This document shows positions 26,899 to 33,363 of a stretch of 34,446 nt of DNA, piece by piece. Below the pieces are notes generated by a model. The model was given only the letters and a program-made list of their open reading frames with translations. It was not told the DNA's origin and did not search any database. Position 1 is the stretch's first letter; each line of letters begins with the position of its first letter. The stretch is taken from IMG/VR virus record IMGVR_UViG_3300036770_001464, positions 1 through 34,446 of that record, one strand, 5' to 3'. The DNA is from a virus. The position numbers and the translations under genes are program-made.

Positions 26899-27456
26899 AT
26901 GAAAAATCCAATTATTGTAGACTCAGTATTTGATTTAGTTTCTTTTGATAGGTTAAAAGAGACAATGTTTAATTTGCCAAAAACCAAAGAATCATATGAT
27001 TTTGGCTTTGGAAGATATCATGTGAACCACGAAATATTACAGGAATATACAGAAAAAGCCTTACCTATTGCAAGAGAATATTTTAATAGCAGTACATTAG
27101 TTCCTTCCTATACCCTTTTTTCTCATTATGAGGGTAAGGATGCAAAACTCAAAAAGCACAAAGACGACAATGCCTGTACTTATACCTTAGATATGTGCGT
27201 TTATCAGTCAGAACCATGGGATTTGTGGGTAGATGATAAGGCTTATAGATTACATCCAAATCAAGCCTTAGCATATTATGGCAATGATCAAGAGCACTGG
27301 AGAGAAGAATTCCCTAACCCAGATACTAATTATGTAGCAATGATATTTTTTCATTTTGTTGAACCAGATCATTGGTGGGTTCAAAAAGGTCCAGGGTATT
27401 TAGAAGTTATTCGTGGAAATATTTCAGAGGAAGAATATGTCAAAGCAAATAATTAA
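26899..27456 (+). CDS. 2-oxoglutarate/Fe(II) oxygenase-like protein
   Basis: This 185-residue protein has the double-stranded beta-helix signs of a 2-oxoglutarate/Fe(II) oxygenase: LFSHYEGKDAKLKKHKDDNACTYTLDMCVYQ, with HKD as the HxD metal pair, and a distal histidine in GNDQEHWREEF, followed by the YVAMIFFHF strand. The usual distal arginine or lysine that binds oxoglutarate is not obvious. The start at 26899 was preferred, since it avoids most overlap with the preceding gene; in-frame ATGs at 26875 and 26890 also exist. It is the first of four related enzymes in a row. The substrate is unknown. Confidence 0.72.
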   Translation: MKNPIIVDSVFDLVSFDRLKETMFNLPKTKESYDFGFGRYHVNHEILQEYTEKALPIAREYFNSSTLVPSYTLFSHYEGKDAKLKKHKDDNACTYTLDMCVYQSEPWDLWVDDKAYRLHPNQALAYYGNDQEHWREEFPNPDTNYVAMIFFHFVEPDHWWVQKGPGYLEVIRGNISEEEYVKANN

Positions 27457-27964
27457 AGAATGCAGAGACACAGATAGCGTACATGTATTTCGTAATCTAT
27501 TTACAGATCTTCCAGCATGGGAAGATTTCTTTAGGCATATTAGTGACGGATTAGAAATAAAAGATTATTCTGGCGGTAATTCTGGATCAAAAGAAGTAGT
27601 TGGAAAAGTAAATTTCTGGTCAAGATTAACAATGACCTTAGAACAACCAACATCTGAATATTATAAAAATATTGATATATATAGACAACAGTTAGAAGAA
27701 TTTCAAGATTATAGATTTACTGGTAGTTTTTGTGCAGTAAGTATAACAACTAACGAGCCTACAACTGGAAAACACAATGATCCAGTAGATGTATTTTATC
27801 TACAGTGCATCGGAAATGTTAAATGGAATATCTATAAAGATTCTGTAGAAGAATATATATTAGAACCAGGAGATGTTATCTATGTACCTGCTGGAGTTAT
27901 GCATGAGGTCTTTTCTTTAAGCCCTCGTGCTTCTATATCTTTCATGTTTTCAAAAGGGGAATAA
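27437..27964 (+). CDS. Cupin/JmjC-like oxygenase
   Basis: This 175-residue protein has a cupin barrel. The motif TGKHNDPVDVFYLQCIGNVKWNIY supplies an HND (HxD-type) metal pair, and YILEPGDVIYVPAGVMHEVFSLSPRASISFMF gives the second cupin motif with the distal His. This is the layout of JmjC/asparaginyl-hydroxylase-like and small cupin oxygenases. The ATG at 27437 was chosen because of GAGGAAG just upstream; it overlaps the previous gene by 20 bases. An earlier in-frame ATG at 27413 is less well placed. It is probably an Fe(II)-dependent hydroxylase acting with its neighbours; substrate unknown. Confidence 0.72.
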   Translation: MSKQIIKECRDTDSVHVFRNLFTDLPAWEDFFRHISDGLEIKDYSGGNSGSKEVVGKVNFWSRLTMTLEQPTSEYYKNIDIYRQQLEEFQDYRFTGSFCAVSITTNEPTTGKHNDPVDVFYLQCIGNVKWNIYKDSVEEYILEPGDVIYVPAGVMHEVFSLSPRASISFMFSKGE

Positions 27965-28554
27965 TGATAAAACAAATACTTGCACCAGGAATTATCTTGT
28001 ACAAAACTGATAAAGACCAGGTTAAGAATATAAAGAATGCCATAGAAAAGACCATTGAAGGCAAATGGAGACAGGCTGGCGTAGTAAATACAGATACATA
28101 TGATGGTGAATTAAATACTACCTCAAGAAAATGCTATGACTATGCAATTGATCAGGGAATGACTGCAGAAGAAGTTAATCTACTTAATTTGACAGATGCA
28201 TGGATTAACCCCACAATTGAAGATTTTAGAGCAGAGTATCAAGCAGAGAATATTATTCGTGGTCCATATATTTATCTTAAATATGAAAACAGTGATAAGT
28301 TTGATTGGCACATAGATGATGGCGGAAAGTATCCAAGAACTGTGTCAGTATCCGCATATCTGAATGACGATTATGAAGGCGGAGAAATAGAATTTAAACA
28401 CTACAACATTAGCCATAAACCATCTGCTGGTGACATTATTGTTTTTGGAAGTTCTTTTACTTATATGCATAGGGTAAAGCCAGTTATTTCTGGCATAAGG
28501 TATGCAGTAGTAAATTGGTATAGATATTCAACTTACCCATGGGTGATTCAATGA
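27964..28554 (+). CDS. Prolyl-4-hydroxylase-like oxygenase 1
   Basis: This 196-residue 2-oxoglutarate/Fe(II) dioxygenase resembles the prolyl 4-hydroxylase superfamily. The metal pair is in FDWHIDDGGKYPRTVSVSAYLNDDYEGGEIEF (HID). The product-side core is PSAGDIIVFGSSFTYMHRVKPVISGIRYAVVNWYR, with the distal His and an Arg that should hold the oxoglutarate carboxylate. It starts on a TAATG overlap with the previous gene and ends with ATGA into the dehydrogenase. The family hydroxylates proline, lysine, nucleic-acid bases or small molecules; the nearby polyproline and collagen-like proteins make virion proline an attractive substrate, but this is inferred. Confidence 0.85.
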   Translation: MIKQILAPGIILYKTDKDQVKNIKNAIEKTIEGKWRQAGVVNTDTYDGELNTTSRKCYDYAIDQGMTAEEVNLLNLTDAWINPTIEDFRAEYQAENIIRGPYIYLKYENSDKFDWHIDDGGKYPRTVSVSAYLNDDYEGGEIEFKHYNISHKPSAGDIIVFGSSFTYMHRVKPVISGIRYAVVNWYRYSTYPWVIQ

Positions 28555-29831
28555 ACATAGGATTTATTGGGTTAGGAAAACTTGGACTCCCTTGCGCTGC
28601 AGCAATGAGCGTAAAAACAGGAAAAACAATTTATGGATACGATGTTAATCCTAACATACAAAAATATATTGATGACAGAAAAACTCCATACATTGAGGGG
28701 CAATTAGAAGAATACTTATCAAATGCTGACTTTAGTATTAAAGAGTCTATAGATGGTGTTTTAGATAATGCTGACATTGTTTTTGTGGCAGTTCCTACGC
28801 CTCACATAGAAAGATTTGAAGGCAATTGCCCTATGCCAGATGATCGTGCAGACTTTGATTATAATTATTTAAAAGATGTAGTAAAGAAAATACAAATATA
28901 TTTGGAAAATAACAAAGATAAAAATCTTGACATTGTAATTATTTCTACAGTATTGCCAGGAACAATAAGATCTCAAATATTACCGCTTTTGACAATGAGA
29001 GAGGGAGTAAATTTATTCTACAATCCCTACTTTATTGCTATGGGAACAACAATTCATGACTTTTTAAATCCTGAGTTTATTTTGATTGGCAGAGTGTCAG
29101 AAGATTCTGAGCGTTTAGTTTCTATATATAAGAGTTTCTTATCTTGCCCAATTGTAGAGATTACTTTAGAATCAGCAGAATTAACCAAGGTGGCATACAA
29201 CACATTTATTGGAATGAAGATTGTTTTTGCTAACACCCTCGCAGAAATAACAGAAAAAATAGGTGGGCATGTTGACGAAGTTACTAACACCTTATCTCTT
29301 GGTAGCAATAGAATTATCTCTAATAGATATATGAAGGCTGGAATGGGAGATGGCGGTGGCTGTCACCCAAGAGATCAAATAGCCATGTCTTGGTTAGCAC
29401 AAAAACTTGACCTATCCTTTGACATATTTGAAATGATTGCAAAGGCAAGAGATGAACAAAGTTTATATTTTGCAAAACTATTAAAAAAATATCAAGAAGA
29501 AAGACGCCAAAAGGTAATAATTTTAGGTAACTCTTACAAAAAGAATGTTGGAATAACTGTAGGAAGTCCATCAATTTTATTGCAGCATTATCTAAAAGAA
29601 TTAGATGTAGATTTTATAGCATTTGATCCATTGCAAAAAGAAGAAGACCTTATTTGTGATGGTCCAAGTATATTCTTTGTTGCAACACCGCATGATGTTT
29701 TTCAAACATTGTCATTACCTGAAGAATCTATAGTTATAGATCCATGGGCAAATGGAAATAATCCGTCAGTAAGCAGGCAGTACCTTGTTTGGTATAAAGG
29801 AATAGGAAGACCTGTAGAGATAGTCCTATGA
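28551..29831 (+). CDS. UDP-glucose/GDP-mannose dehydrogenase family protein
   Basis: This 426-residue protein belongs to the family that oxidises UDP-glucose, GDP-mannose or UDP-N-acetyl sugars to uronic acids with NAD. The N-terminal NAD site is IGFIGLGKLGLPCAAAM. ADIVFVAVPTPH follows in the substrate loop. ESAELTKVAYNTFIGMKIVFANTLAEI carries the conserved Lys and Asn, and GMGDGGGCHPRDQIA contains the catalytic cysteine. A C-terminal Rossmann domain (KVIILGNSYKKNVGITVGSPS) ends it. The ATG at 28551 overlaps the upstream stop as ATGA and starts at the usual position; an upstream ATG at 28539 would lie inside the previous gene. It likely supplies an activated sugar for a phage glycosyltransferase. 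Confidence 0.88.
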   Translation: MNIGFIGLGKLGLPCAAAMSVKTGKTIYGYDVNPNIQKYIDDRKTPYIEGQLEEYLSNADFSIKESIDGVLDNADIVFVAVPTPHIERFEGNCPMPDDRADFDYNYLKDVVKKIQIYLENNKDKNLDIVIISTVLPGTIRSQILPLLTMREGVNLFYNPYFIAMGTTIHDFLNPEFILIGRVSEDSERLVSIYKSFLSCPIVEITLESAELTKVAYNTFIGMKIVFANTLAEITEKIGGHVDEVTNTLSLGSNRIISNRYMKAGMGDGGGCHPRDQIAMSWLAQKLDLSFDIFEMIAKARDEQSLYFAKLLKKYQEERRQKVIILGNSYKKNVGITVGSPSILLQHYLKELDVDFIAFDPLQKEEDLICDGPSIFFVATPHDVFQTLSLPEESIVIDPWANGNNPSVSRQYLVWYKGIGRPVEIVL

Positions 29832-30865
29832 GTCTGACATACATTGGTTACTCACAAAATGGCTTAGGAAATCAATTCTGCAGTCTACAGTTATTTGCAG
29901 GATTACTTGGTCAATTTAAAGATACAAATATTAATTTAGTGTGGAAACTGCCATACAATAATATGCAGGATCCGCAGGTAGAAAAACACAATAAAGTAAA
30001 TACTTCAAAGATTGACAAGTATTTAGATAACTCAAAAAACCCAACATTATTTGATTTAGTTAATTTTGATTATGATAACTATACCCTGTATGAGAATGAC
30101 TATTTTATTAAAAATAGATCCAAGGTTAATTTAATTCATGCCCAGAAATCTTATATGAATGTATCTGGTAATACAAAAGATGAAGATGGATTTTCGTGCG
30201 GGAAAACAAAGATAGACCTTAAAGAAGACATGCATAATCTAATTACTATGACCCTTGTTTGGTATAGCAGATTCTTTTATGACAGGTCTGCAGACATAGA
30301 CAATAATCTAAGCAAGTTTAAATTCAAAAAAGAATACTACGAATTGGCTGAAAAGATAGCCAAGCATTATGGGAAATATAACGGCACTCAACTGAGATTA
30401 ATGCCAGACCATCATCAGTACTATAAGTTTACAAAAGATAAATTTGAAGAAGGTCTTAATAAGTTTGATGACAATAGCCTGCCTATTCTTTGCAGCGTAG
30501 ATGATTTTAATCATAATTATATAGTCGGAAATAAAGACAGGCTAATTTTATTAGAAGATATTATTATGCAGGAGTTCTTAGATGATTTCAAGCAATTGGA
30601 GTTTCAGCATAGAATAACAGTTGCCTTGATAAGTGCATTAGTTATGTCAATGGCAGACGATTTTATTGGAACGCCGTTTTCTACTTTTAGCACAATGATC
30701 TATCAACTAAGAAATAACAGGGTAGATGAAAGATGGAAATACTATCCTTCCAATAACCCTCTTTTTAGTTCCTATGATGTAAACACAACGCCATATAGTT
30801 GGTCAAATCTTACAGGAACAGTTTCGTGGGAAAGAGACTGGAAGGAGTCAAAACTAAATGTTTAA
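29828..30865 (+). CDS. Fucosyltransferase-like glycosyltransferase
   Basis: This 345-residue protein shows two features of GT-B fucosyltransferase-like enzymes (GT11/O-fucosyltransferase superfamily): GYSQNGLGNQFCSLQLFAGLLG at the N-terminus, a GLGNQ motif that binds near the acceptor, and VMSMADDFIGTPFSTFSTMIYQLR in the C-terminal domain, where a Ser/Thr/Phe motif contacts GDP-fucose. NGTQLRLMPDHHQYY supplies the central Arg. It overlaps the dehydrogenase by four bases. Acceptors of the family include glycans and protein Ser/Thr. Donor sugar is not provable here; no GDP-fucose pathway genes are in this genome, so it would have to use a host donor. Confidence 0.68.
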   Translation: MSLTYIGYSQNGLGNQFCSLQLFAGLLGQFKDTNINLVWKLPYNNMQDPQVEKHNKVNTSKIDKYLDNSKNPTLFDLVNFDYDNYTLYENDYFIKNRSKVNLIHAQKSYMNVSGNTKDEDGFSCGKTKIDLKEDMHNLITMTLVWYSRFFYDRSADIDNNLSKFKFKKEYYELAEKIAKHYGKYNGTQLRLMPDHHQYYKFTKDKFEEGLNKFDDNSLPILCSVDDFNHNYIVGNKDRLILLEDIIMQEFLDDFKQLEFQHRITVALISALVMSMADDFIGTPFSTFSTMIYQLRNNRVDERWKYYPSNNPLFSSYDVNTTPYSWSNLTGTVSWERDWKESKLNV

Positions 30866-31424
30866 TGCCATAACAAAAGATAATTTTATAAGTGCAGAAA
30901 ATTGCAAATATCTAATAGAAACAGCAATTAAATCAGATTTATGGGAAAGCGGTGGCACAGAATTTTGGTCAAATCGTGTAATTAACTATGAGTTAATGTA
31001 TTCATACGATATAGAAGCAGCAAGAATAATGTTAGACGCAAATATTAGATGTTCTAATGTAATTAAAAATAACTATCATGTGCCTGATATTTATTCAGAT
31101 ACCTTGCAAATTGTTAGGTGGTTTCCAGGAATGGAACAGCCTCCACATGCAGACGATATGACAAATACAGATATCCTTGGCTTTGAGCACAGGGCATTTG
31201 GATCAATAATTTATCTAAATGATGACTACGAAGGCGGTAATACCTATTACCCAAATTACGACATAAGAATTACTCCTAAGTCTGGGACACTGGCTATACA
31301 TCCAGGAGATCCTGAACACCTTCATGGAGTAACAAAGATAGAAGGCGGTATGAGATATACAATCGCTTCTTTCTGGACACCTTTCAAAAACAAAGGCCAT
31401 GAATGGCGCAAGGAGAACAAATGA
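30858..31424 (+). CDS. Prolyl-4-hydroxylase-like oxygenase 2
   Basis: This 188-residue protein is a second prolyl-4-hydroxylase-like dioxygenase. The metal pair is in RWFPGMEQPPHADDMTN (HAD), then RAFGSIIYLNDDYEGGNTYYPNYDIRITPKSG, and the distal His and oxoglutarate-binding Arg are in PEHLHGVTKIEGGMRYTIASFW. The phrase LNDDYEGG is shared with the first copy, so the two are paralogues. AAGGAG (30843-30848) gives a good start, and eight bases overlap the glycosyltransferase gene. Together with the other oxygenases it forms a four-gene modification set around two sugar genes. Substrate unknown. Confidence 0.85.
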   Translation: MFNAITKDNFISAENCKYLIETAIKSDLWESGGTEFWSNRVINYELMYSYDIEAARIMLDANIRCSNVIKNNYHVPDIYSDTLQIVRWFPGMEQPPHADDMTNTDILGFEHRAFGSIIYLNDDYEGGNTYYPNYDIRITPKSGTLAIHPGDPEHLHGVTKIEGGMRYTIASFWTPFKNKGHEWRKENK

Positions 31425-31663
31425 GCATAGAGCAGTGGGCAGGCTTTATAGTTTCTGCAATTTCAATAGTAGTAGCATTCGCTGGATCAGTAAAGTGGCT
31501 GGTAAAGCACTATCTATCAGAACTAAAGCCAAATGGAGGCAGCAGTATCAAAGATCAGGTAAATAGACTTGAAGCAAGAATGGATCAGATTTTTGTGCTT
31601 TTACTTGAATCTGATAAACCTAAGCCACGCAAGAAAAAAACATTTCAGACAAAGGGCGAGTAA
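31421..31663 (+). CDS. Holin-like membrane protein with coiled coil
   Basis: This 80-residue protein has one hydrophobic helix (WAGFIVSAISIVVAFAGSVKWLV, residues about 6-28) followed by a coiled-coil region (SSIKDQVNRLEARMDQIFVLLLE) and a basic tail (KPKPRKKKTF). This arrangement is usual in small phage holins of Gram-positive hosts, including the LKPNGGSS linker seen in actinobacteriophages. The start at 31421 follows AAGGAG (31410-31415) and overlaps the previous stop as ATGA; an earlier ATG at 31403 lacks a ribosome binding site. Located immediately before the endopeptidase gene. Confidence 0.75.
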   Translation: MSIEQWAGFIVSAISIVVAFAGSVKWLVKHYLSELKPNGGSSIKDQVNRLEARMDQIFVLLLESDKPKPRKKKTFQTKGE

Positions 31664-32118
31664 TGAAAAAATCTCAAAATGGATGGCCTGCATCACCTCA
31701 TCAGAAATTAATAGGAATAAAGTTATTTGTTATTCCAGGCACTGATATAAAAATAAGATGCCAGAAACATGCTGGAAAGATCTTGGCAGCCTTTGCAGGT
31801 GAATTTAACGCTCAAGTAGAACCTATTGAAGGTGGAGTGTTTGATGATTGGTCATACGCTTATAGAGAAGTAAGAGGTAGTGATTCTGTTTTGAGCAATC
31901 ACTCATCAGGAACTGCTATAGACTTGAACGCAACTAATCACATTTTGGGAGCAGAAGATACTTTTACTAAAAAACAAATTAAAGTTATCAGAGAATTATG
32001 TAAGAAATATGGAATTCGTTGGGGTGGCGATTACAAAGGGCGTAAAGATGAAATGCATTTTGAAATCGTAGAAACACCTGACGAAGTAAAAGCAAGAATA
32101 AAAAATATGAAACTCTAA
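31663..32118 (+). CDS. M15-family L-Ala-D-Glu or D,D-endopeptidase, endolysin
   Basis: This 151-residue zinc peptidase should cut peptidoglycan cross-bridges or stem peptides at lysis. The zinc motif SNHSSGTAIDLNA has H80 and D87. DEMHFEIVETPDEV carries the third zinc ligand and active-site Glu near the C-terminus. This matches VanY/endolysin Ply500-type M15 enzymes. There is no signal peptide, so release should need the holins on both sides. The start overlaps the upstream stop as TAATG. The host is likely a bacterium with a peptide stem accessible to these peptidases, as in actinobacteria. The family is confident; the exact bond is not. Confidence 0.88.
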   Translation: MKKSQNGWPASPHQKLIGIKLFVIPGTDIKIRCQKHAGKILAAFAGEFNAQVEPIEGGVFDDWSYAYREVRGSDSVLSNHSSGTAIDLNATNHILGAEDTFTKKQIKVIRELCKKYGIRWGGDYKGRKDEMHFEIVETPDEVKARIKNMKL

Positions 32119-32127
32119 AGGAGAATC

Positions 32128-32343
32128 ATGGCTAAAGCAAAAATAGAAATATCTAACAAAGACAAGTTAATCTCAGGATTAAATTCCTATCTCAGAGCAG
32201 CAGTTGCTGCGGTTGTCGCCATGTGGATGGCTGGACAGACTGAGCCAAAGGTACTTGCTAATGCATTTATTGCAGGTCTTCTTGGTCCTATCCTAAAAGC
32301 GGTAGATCCAAAAGCAACAGAGTTTGGCATAAAAGTAAAATAA
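32128..32343 (+). CDS. Second holin-like membrane protein
   Basis: This 71-residue protein has LRAAVAAVVAMWMAGQTEPKVLANAFIAGLLGPILKAVDPKATEFG, giving two short hydrophobic helices separated by a polar TEPK turn. Proteins of this design lie just downstream of endolysins in many actinobacteriophages and are taken as holins. Start AAGGAG at 32118-32123. It may pair with the membrane protein at 31421 as holin and antiholin. The following promoter lies in its last codons. Confidence 0.75.
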   Translation: MAKAKIEISNKDKLISGLNSYLRAAVAAVVAMWMAGQTEPKVLANAFIAGLLGPILKAVDPKATEFGIKVK

Positions 32344-32353
32344 CTGATAAAAT
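32324..32353 (+). promoter_or_regulatory. Promoter TTGGCA-N18-TAAAAT
   Basis: TTGGCA (32324-32329) and an extended -10 (TGATAAAAT, -10 at 32348-32353) are 18 bases apart and overlap the end of the holin-like gene. Transcription would start near 32360 and read into the long structured leader of the transglycosylase gene. Confidence 0.5.
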
Positions 32354-32359
32354 TAGATA

Positions 32360-32555
32360 GTACGAACACCGCACCCTCTAAATAATAGAATTGGCGGATC
32401 ATCGTATAAGGCCCTGGGAGCGATTCTGGGGCCTTCTAACACTATACGGAACGACCAAGGCCTGAAAGTGTCTTAAAACCGCCTTAGAAGGCGTTTAAAG
32501 GGCATCTGGAAGGAAACTCATGGGGTTATCATGGGGCTAACCAAGGAGAAGACCT
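32360..32555 (+). ncRNA. Structured leader with competing hairpins
   Basis: These bases hold no recognised protein gene. A 12-pair hairpin capped by a GCGA tetraloop (32408-32435) is flanked by CGTAT/ATACG arms. GGCCTT in its 3' arm can instead pair with AAGGCC at 32457-32462, so two forms exclude each other. A second imperfect hairpin (32472-32500) has CGCCT/AGGCG at its top, and GGTTA/TAACC (32524-32542) forms a third. The design is like a cis-acting regulatory leader; the ligand, if any, is unknown. Confidence 0.4.
32520..32540 (+). CDS. Possible six-codon leader peptide
   Basis: An ATG at 32520 opens a six-codon frame (MGLSWG, then TAA) preceded by GGAAGGAAA (32508-32516). It ends 15 bases before the candidate AUU start of the transglycosylase and lies within the last leader hairpin. 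It could couple translation to the enzyme. Too short to be certain. Confidence 0.25.
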   Translation: MGLSWG

Positions 32556-32558
32556 ATT
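32543..32558 (+). promoter_or_regulatory. Ribosome binding site with AUU as start codon
   Basis: AAGGAG (32543-32548) is followed after seven bases by ATT (32556-32558) in the transglycosylase frame. The downstream ATG (32583) has only two bases after its GGAG. AUU gives the protein a basic n-region before the hydrophobic segment. Confidence 0.45.
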
Positions 32559-32957
32559 AGGAAAAATACAATAATAGGAGCGATGGCTGTATTAATATCA
32601 GTTTTATTAGTACAACTAACTGCTCCAACTCCAGCAGTACCAGTAGTTTACGAACCAAGGCCATTATTGGCTCAGGTGAGTGCAAAGGCGGTAGCCAAAG
32701 AATTACTGAATAAAAAGCAATATGCTTGCCTTGCAAAACTGATTGGAAAAGAATCAGCATGGAGGCCAGAAGCCAAAAATCCAAGATCTACAGCATCAGG
32801 CATAGGTCAATTATTAGACAAGACCTATAGAAATCTTGGAATGAATAAATCTGATGCAGGAGTAGCACAATTGGTTGCTACGCTATCATATATACACAGA
32901 AGGCATTACACACCATGTGGTGCCTGGAAACATTTTCAACACAAGGGATGGTACTAA
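32556..32957 (+). CDS. Secreted lytic transglycosylase (SLT-like)
   Basis: This is a 133-residue form if AUU is the start, 124 residues if the ATG at 32583 is used. With AUU the N-terminus reads basic RKN, then hydrophobic IIGAMAVLISVLLVQL, then a Pro/Ala cleavage region, a proper signal peptide; the ATG form lacks the basic part. The domain is a small goose-lysozyme/SLT fold: CLAKLIGKESAWRPEAKNPRS (catalytic Glu), ASGIGQLLDKTYRNLG and LSYIHRRHYTPCGAWKHFQHKGWY. It would cleave glycan strands from outside the membrane, aiding lysis or acting at entry. The two cysteines may form a disulphide. Its TAA overlaps the next ATG. Similar single-domain secreted enzymes occur in actinobacteria. Confidence 0.82.
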   Translation: MRKNTIIGAMAVLISVLLVQLTAPTPAVPVVYEPRPLLAQVSAKAVAKELLNKKQYACLAKLIGKESAWRPEAKNPRSTASGIGQLLDKTYRNLGMNKSDAGVAQLVATLSYIHRRHYTPCGAWKHFQHKGWY

Positions 32958-33049
32958 TGGAAGAAAAAGAAGTTGAAAAAGAACAACAATTTTTTGTTTA
33001 TGAAATGGATGAAGAAGGAATTTTCCTTAAAGTAGTATATCCTGTTTGA
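32957..33049 (+). CDS. Small acidic peptide before regulatory region
   Basis: This is a 30-residue acidic peptide (MEEKEVEKEQQFFVYEMDEE ... YPV). It starts on a TAATG overlap with the transglycosylase, and its TGA lies inside the -35 box of the next promoter, like the stop of the glycosyltransferase at 1929. The coupling supports expression. No domain is recognised. Confidence 0.5.
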   Translation: MEEKEVEKEQQFFVYEMDEEGIFLKVVYPV

Positions 33050-33075
33050 CATAGGGTTTTTGCCTATGTTATAAT
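33046..33075 (+). promoter_or_regulatory. Perfect consensus promoter TTGACA-N18-TATAAT
   Basis: TTGACA (33046-33051) and TATAAT (33070-33075) are both perfect and 18 bases apart. Transcription would start near 33082. The next terminator ends at 33165, so the transcript would be about 80 bases with no convincing gene. Confidence 0.8.
33049..33069 (+). promoter_or_regulatory. Perfect dyad inside the promoter, candidate operator
   Basis: ACATAGG (33049-33055) and CCTATGT (33063-33069) form a perfect inverted repeat that fills the space between -35 and -10 boxes. A protein bound here would block RNA polymerase. As RNA it could also be a hairpin at the 3' end of the lysis transcript. Confidence 0.55.
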
Positions 33076-33081
33076 AGGTAT

Positions 33082-33165
33082 ATTCTTTGTTGCCATACAT
33101 TGAATAACATCACCTCCTGATGATGAAAATAGCCTCCAGCACTCTAAACCTGGAGGTTATTTTTT
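33082..33165 (+). ncRNA. Candidate small RNA with anti-Shine-Dalgarno loop
   Basis: The unit runs from a consensus promoter to a strong terminator with no convincing gene between. Near its middle CATCA (33108-33112) and TGATG (33118-33122) form a stem that displays CCTCC (33113-33117) in the loop; the stretch ATCACCTCCT equals the tail of bacterial 16S rRNA. C-rich loops of this kind in bacterial small RNAs pair with Shine-Dalgarno sites and block translation. Complementary sites occur in this phage upstream of genes 2004 and 2165. The 5' end is estimated from the -10 box; expression and targets are untested. Confidence 0.55.
33131..33165 (+). terminator. Rho-independent terminator
   Basis: CCTCCAG (33133-33139) pairs with CTGGAGG (33150-33156), extended by AG/TT, with a ten-base loop, and is followed by TTATTTTTT. 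It is the best terminator in the genome and ends the short transcript from 33082. Confidence 0.88.
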
Positions 33166-33170
33166 ATAAT

Positions 33171-33200
33171 TTGACATTAGAAAAACTCTTCTGCTACAAT
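33171..33200 (+). promoter_or_regulatory. Promoter TTGACA-N18-TACAAT
   Basis: TTGACA (33171-33176), TG before the -10 and TACAAT (33195-33200), 18 bases apart, lie directly behind the terminator. ACTCTT/AAGAGT arms (33185-33190, 33201-33206) flank the -10 box. Transcription would start near 33207. Confidence 0.7.
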
Positions 33201-33203
33201 AAG

Positions 33204-33350
33204 AGTACTTCAGGGCGTTTAGCGATTGCATCAATGTTGGTTCTGAAGGGACTACGGGCAGGTTGCTTGAGTCTCGTTGAATTCTCACGAAGAGTGCTGA
33301 ATTACGAAGTAGTACTAATGGCGAAGCCATATCTTTTAACAGAAGATTTT
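33204..33350 (+). ncRNA. Candidate structured RNA behind second promoter
   Basis: No convincing gene lies here. AGTAC/GTACT and TTC/GAA segments (33204-33211 with 33306-33316) can close a long outer stem. CTTCAG/CTGAAG (33208-33213, 33243-33248) is a local alternative, GACT/AGTC and CAC/GTG pairs lie inside, and ATGGC-GAA-GCCAT (33318-33330) is a perfect terminal hairpin. The 3' half has a vague likeness to RNAs from the right ends of TnpB elements, but no tnpB is present. It could equally be a 5' leader of the next operon. Confidence 0.35.
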
Positions 33351-33363
33351 CATATGTTAAAAT
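33336..33363 (+). promoter_or_regulatory. Promoter TTAACA-N16-TAAAAT
   Basis: TTAACA (33336-33341) and TGTTAAAAT (extended -10, box 33358-33363) are 16 bases apart. Transcription would start near 33370 and serve the operon that runs from 33414 across the join to 1929. Confidence 0.5.

Noticed and set aside
32414-32440. GATTCTGG resembling the 5' end of tmRNA
   Set aside because: The match is eight bases only. No tag reading frame, no T-arm and no CCA end occur in the 239-base region.
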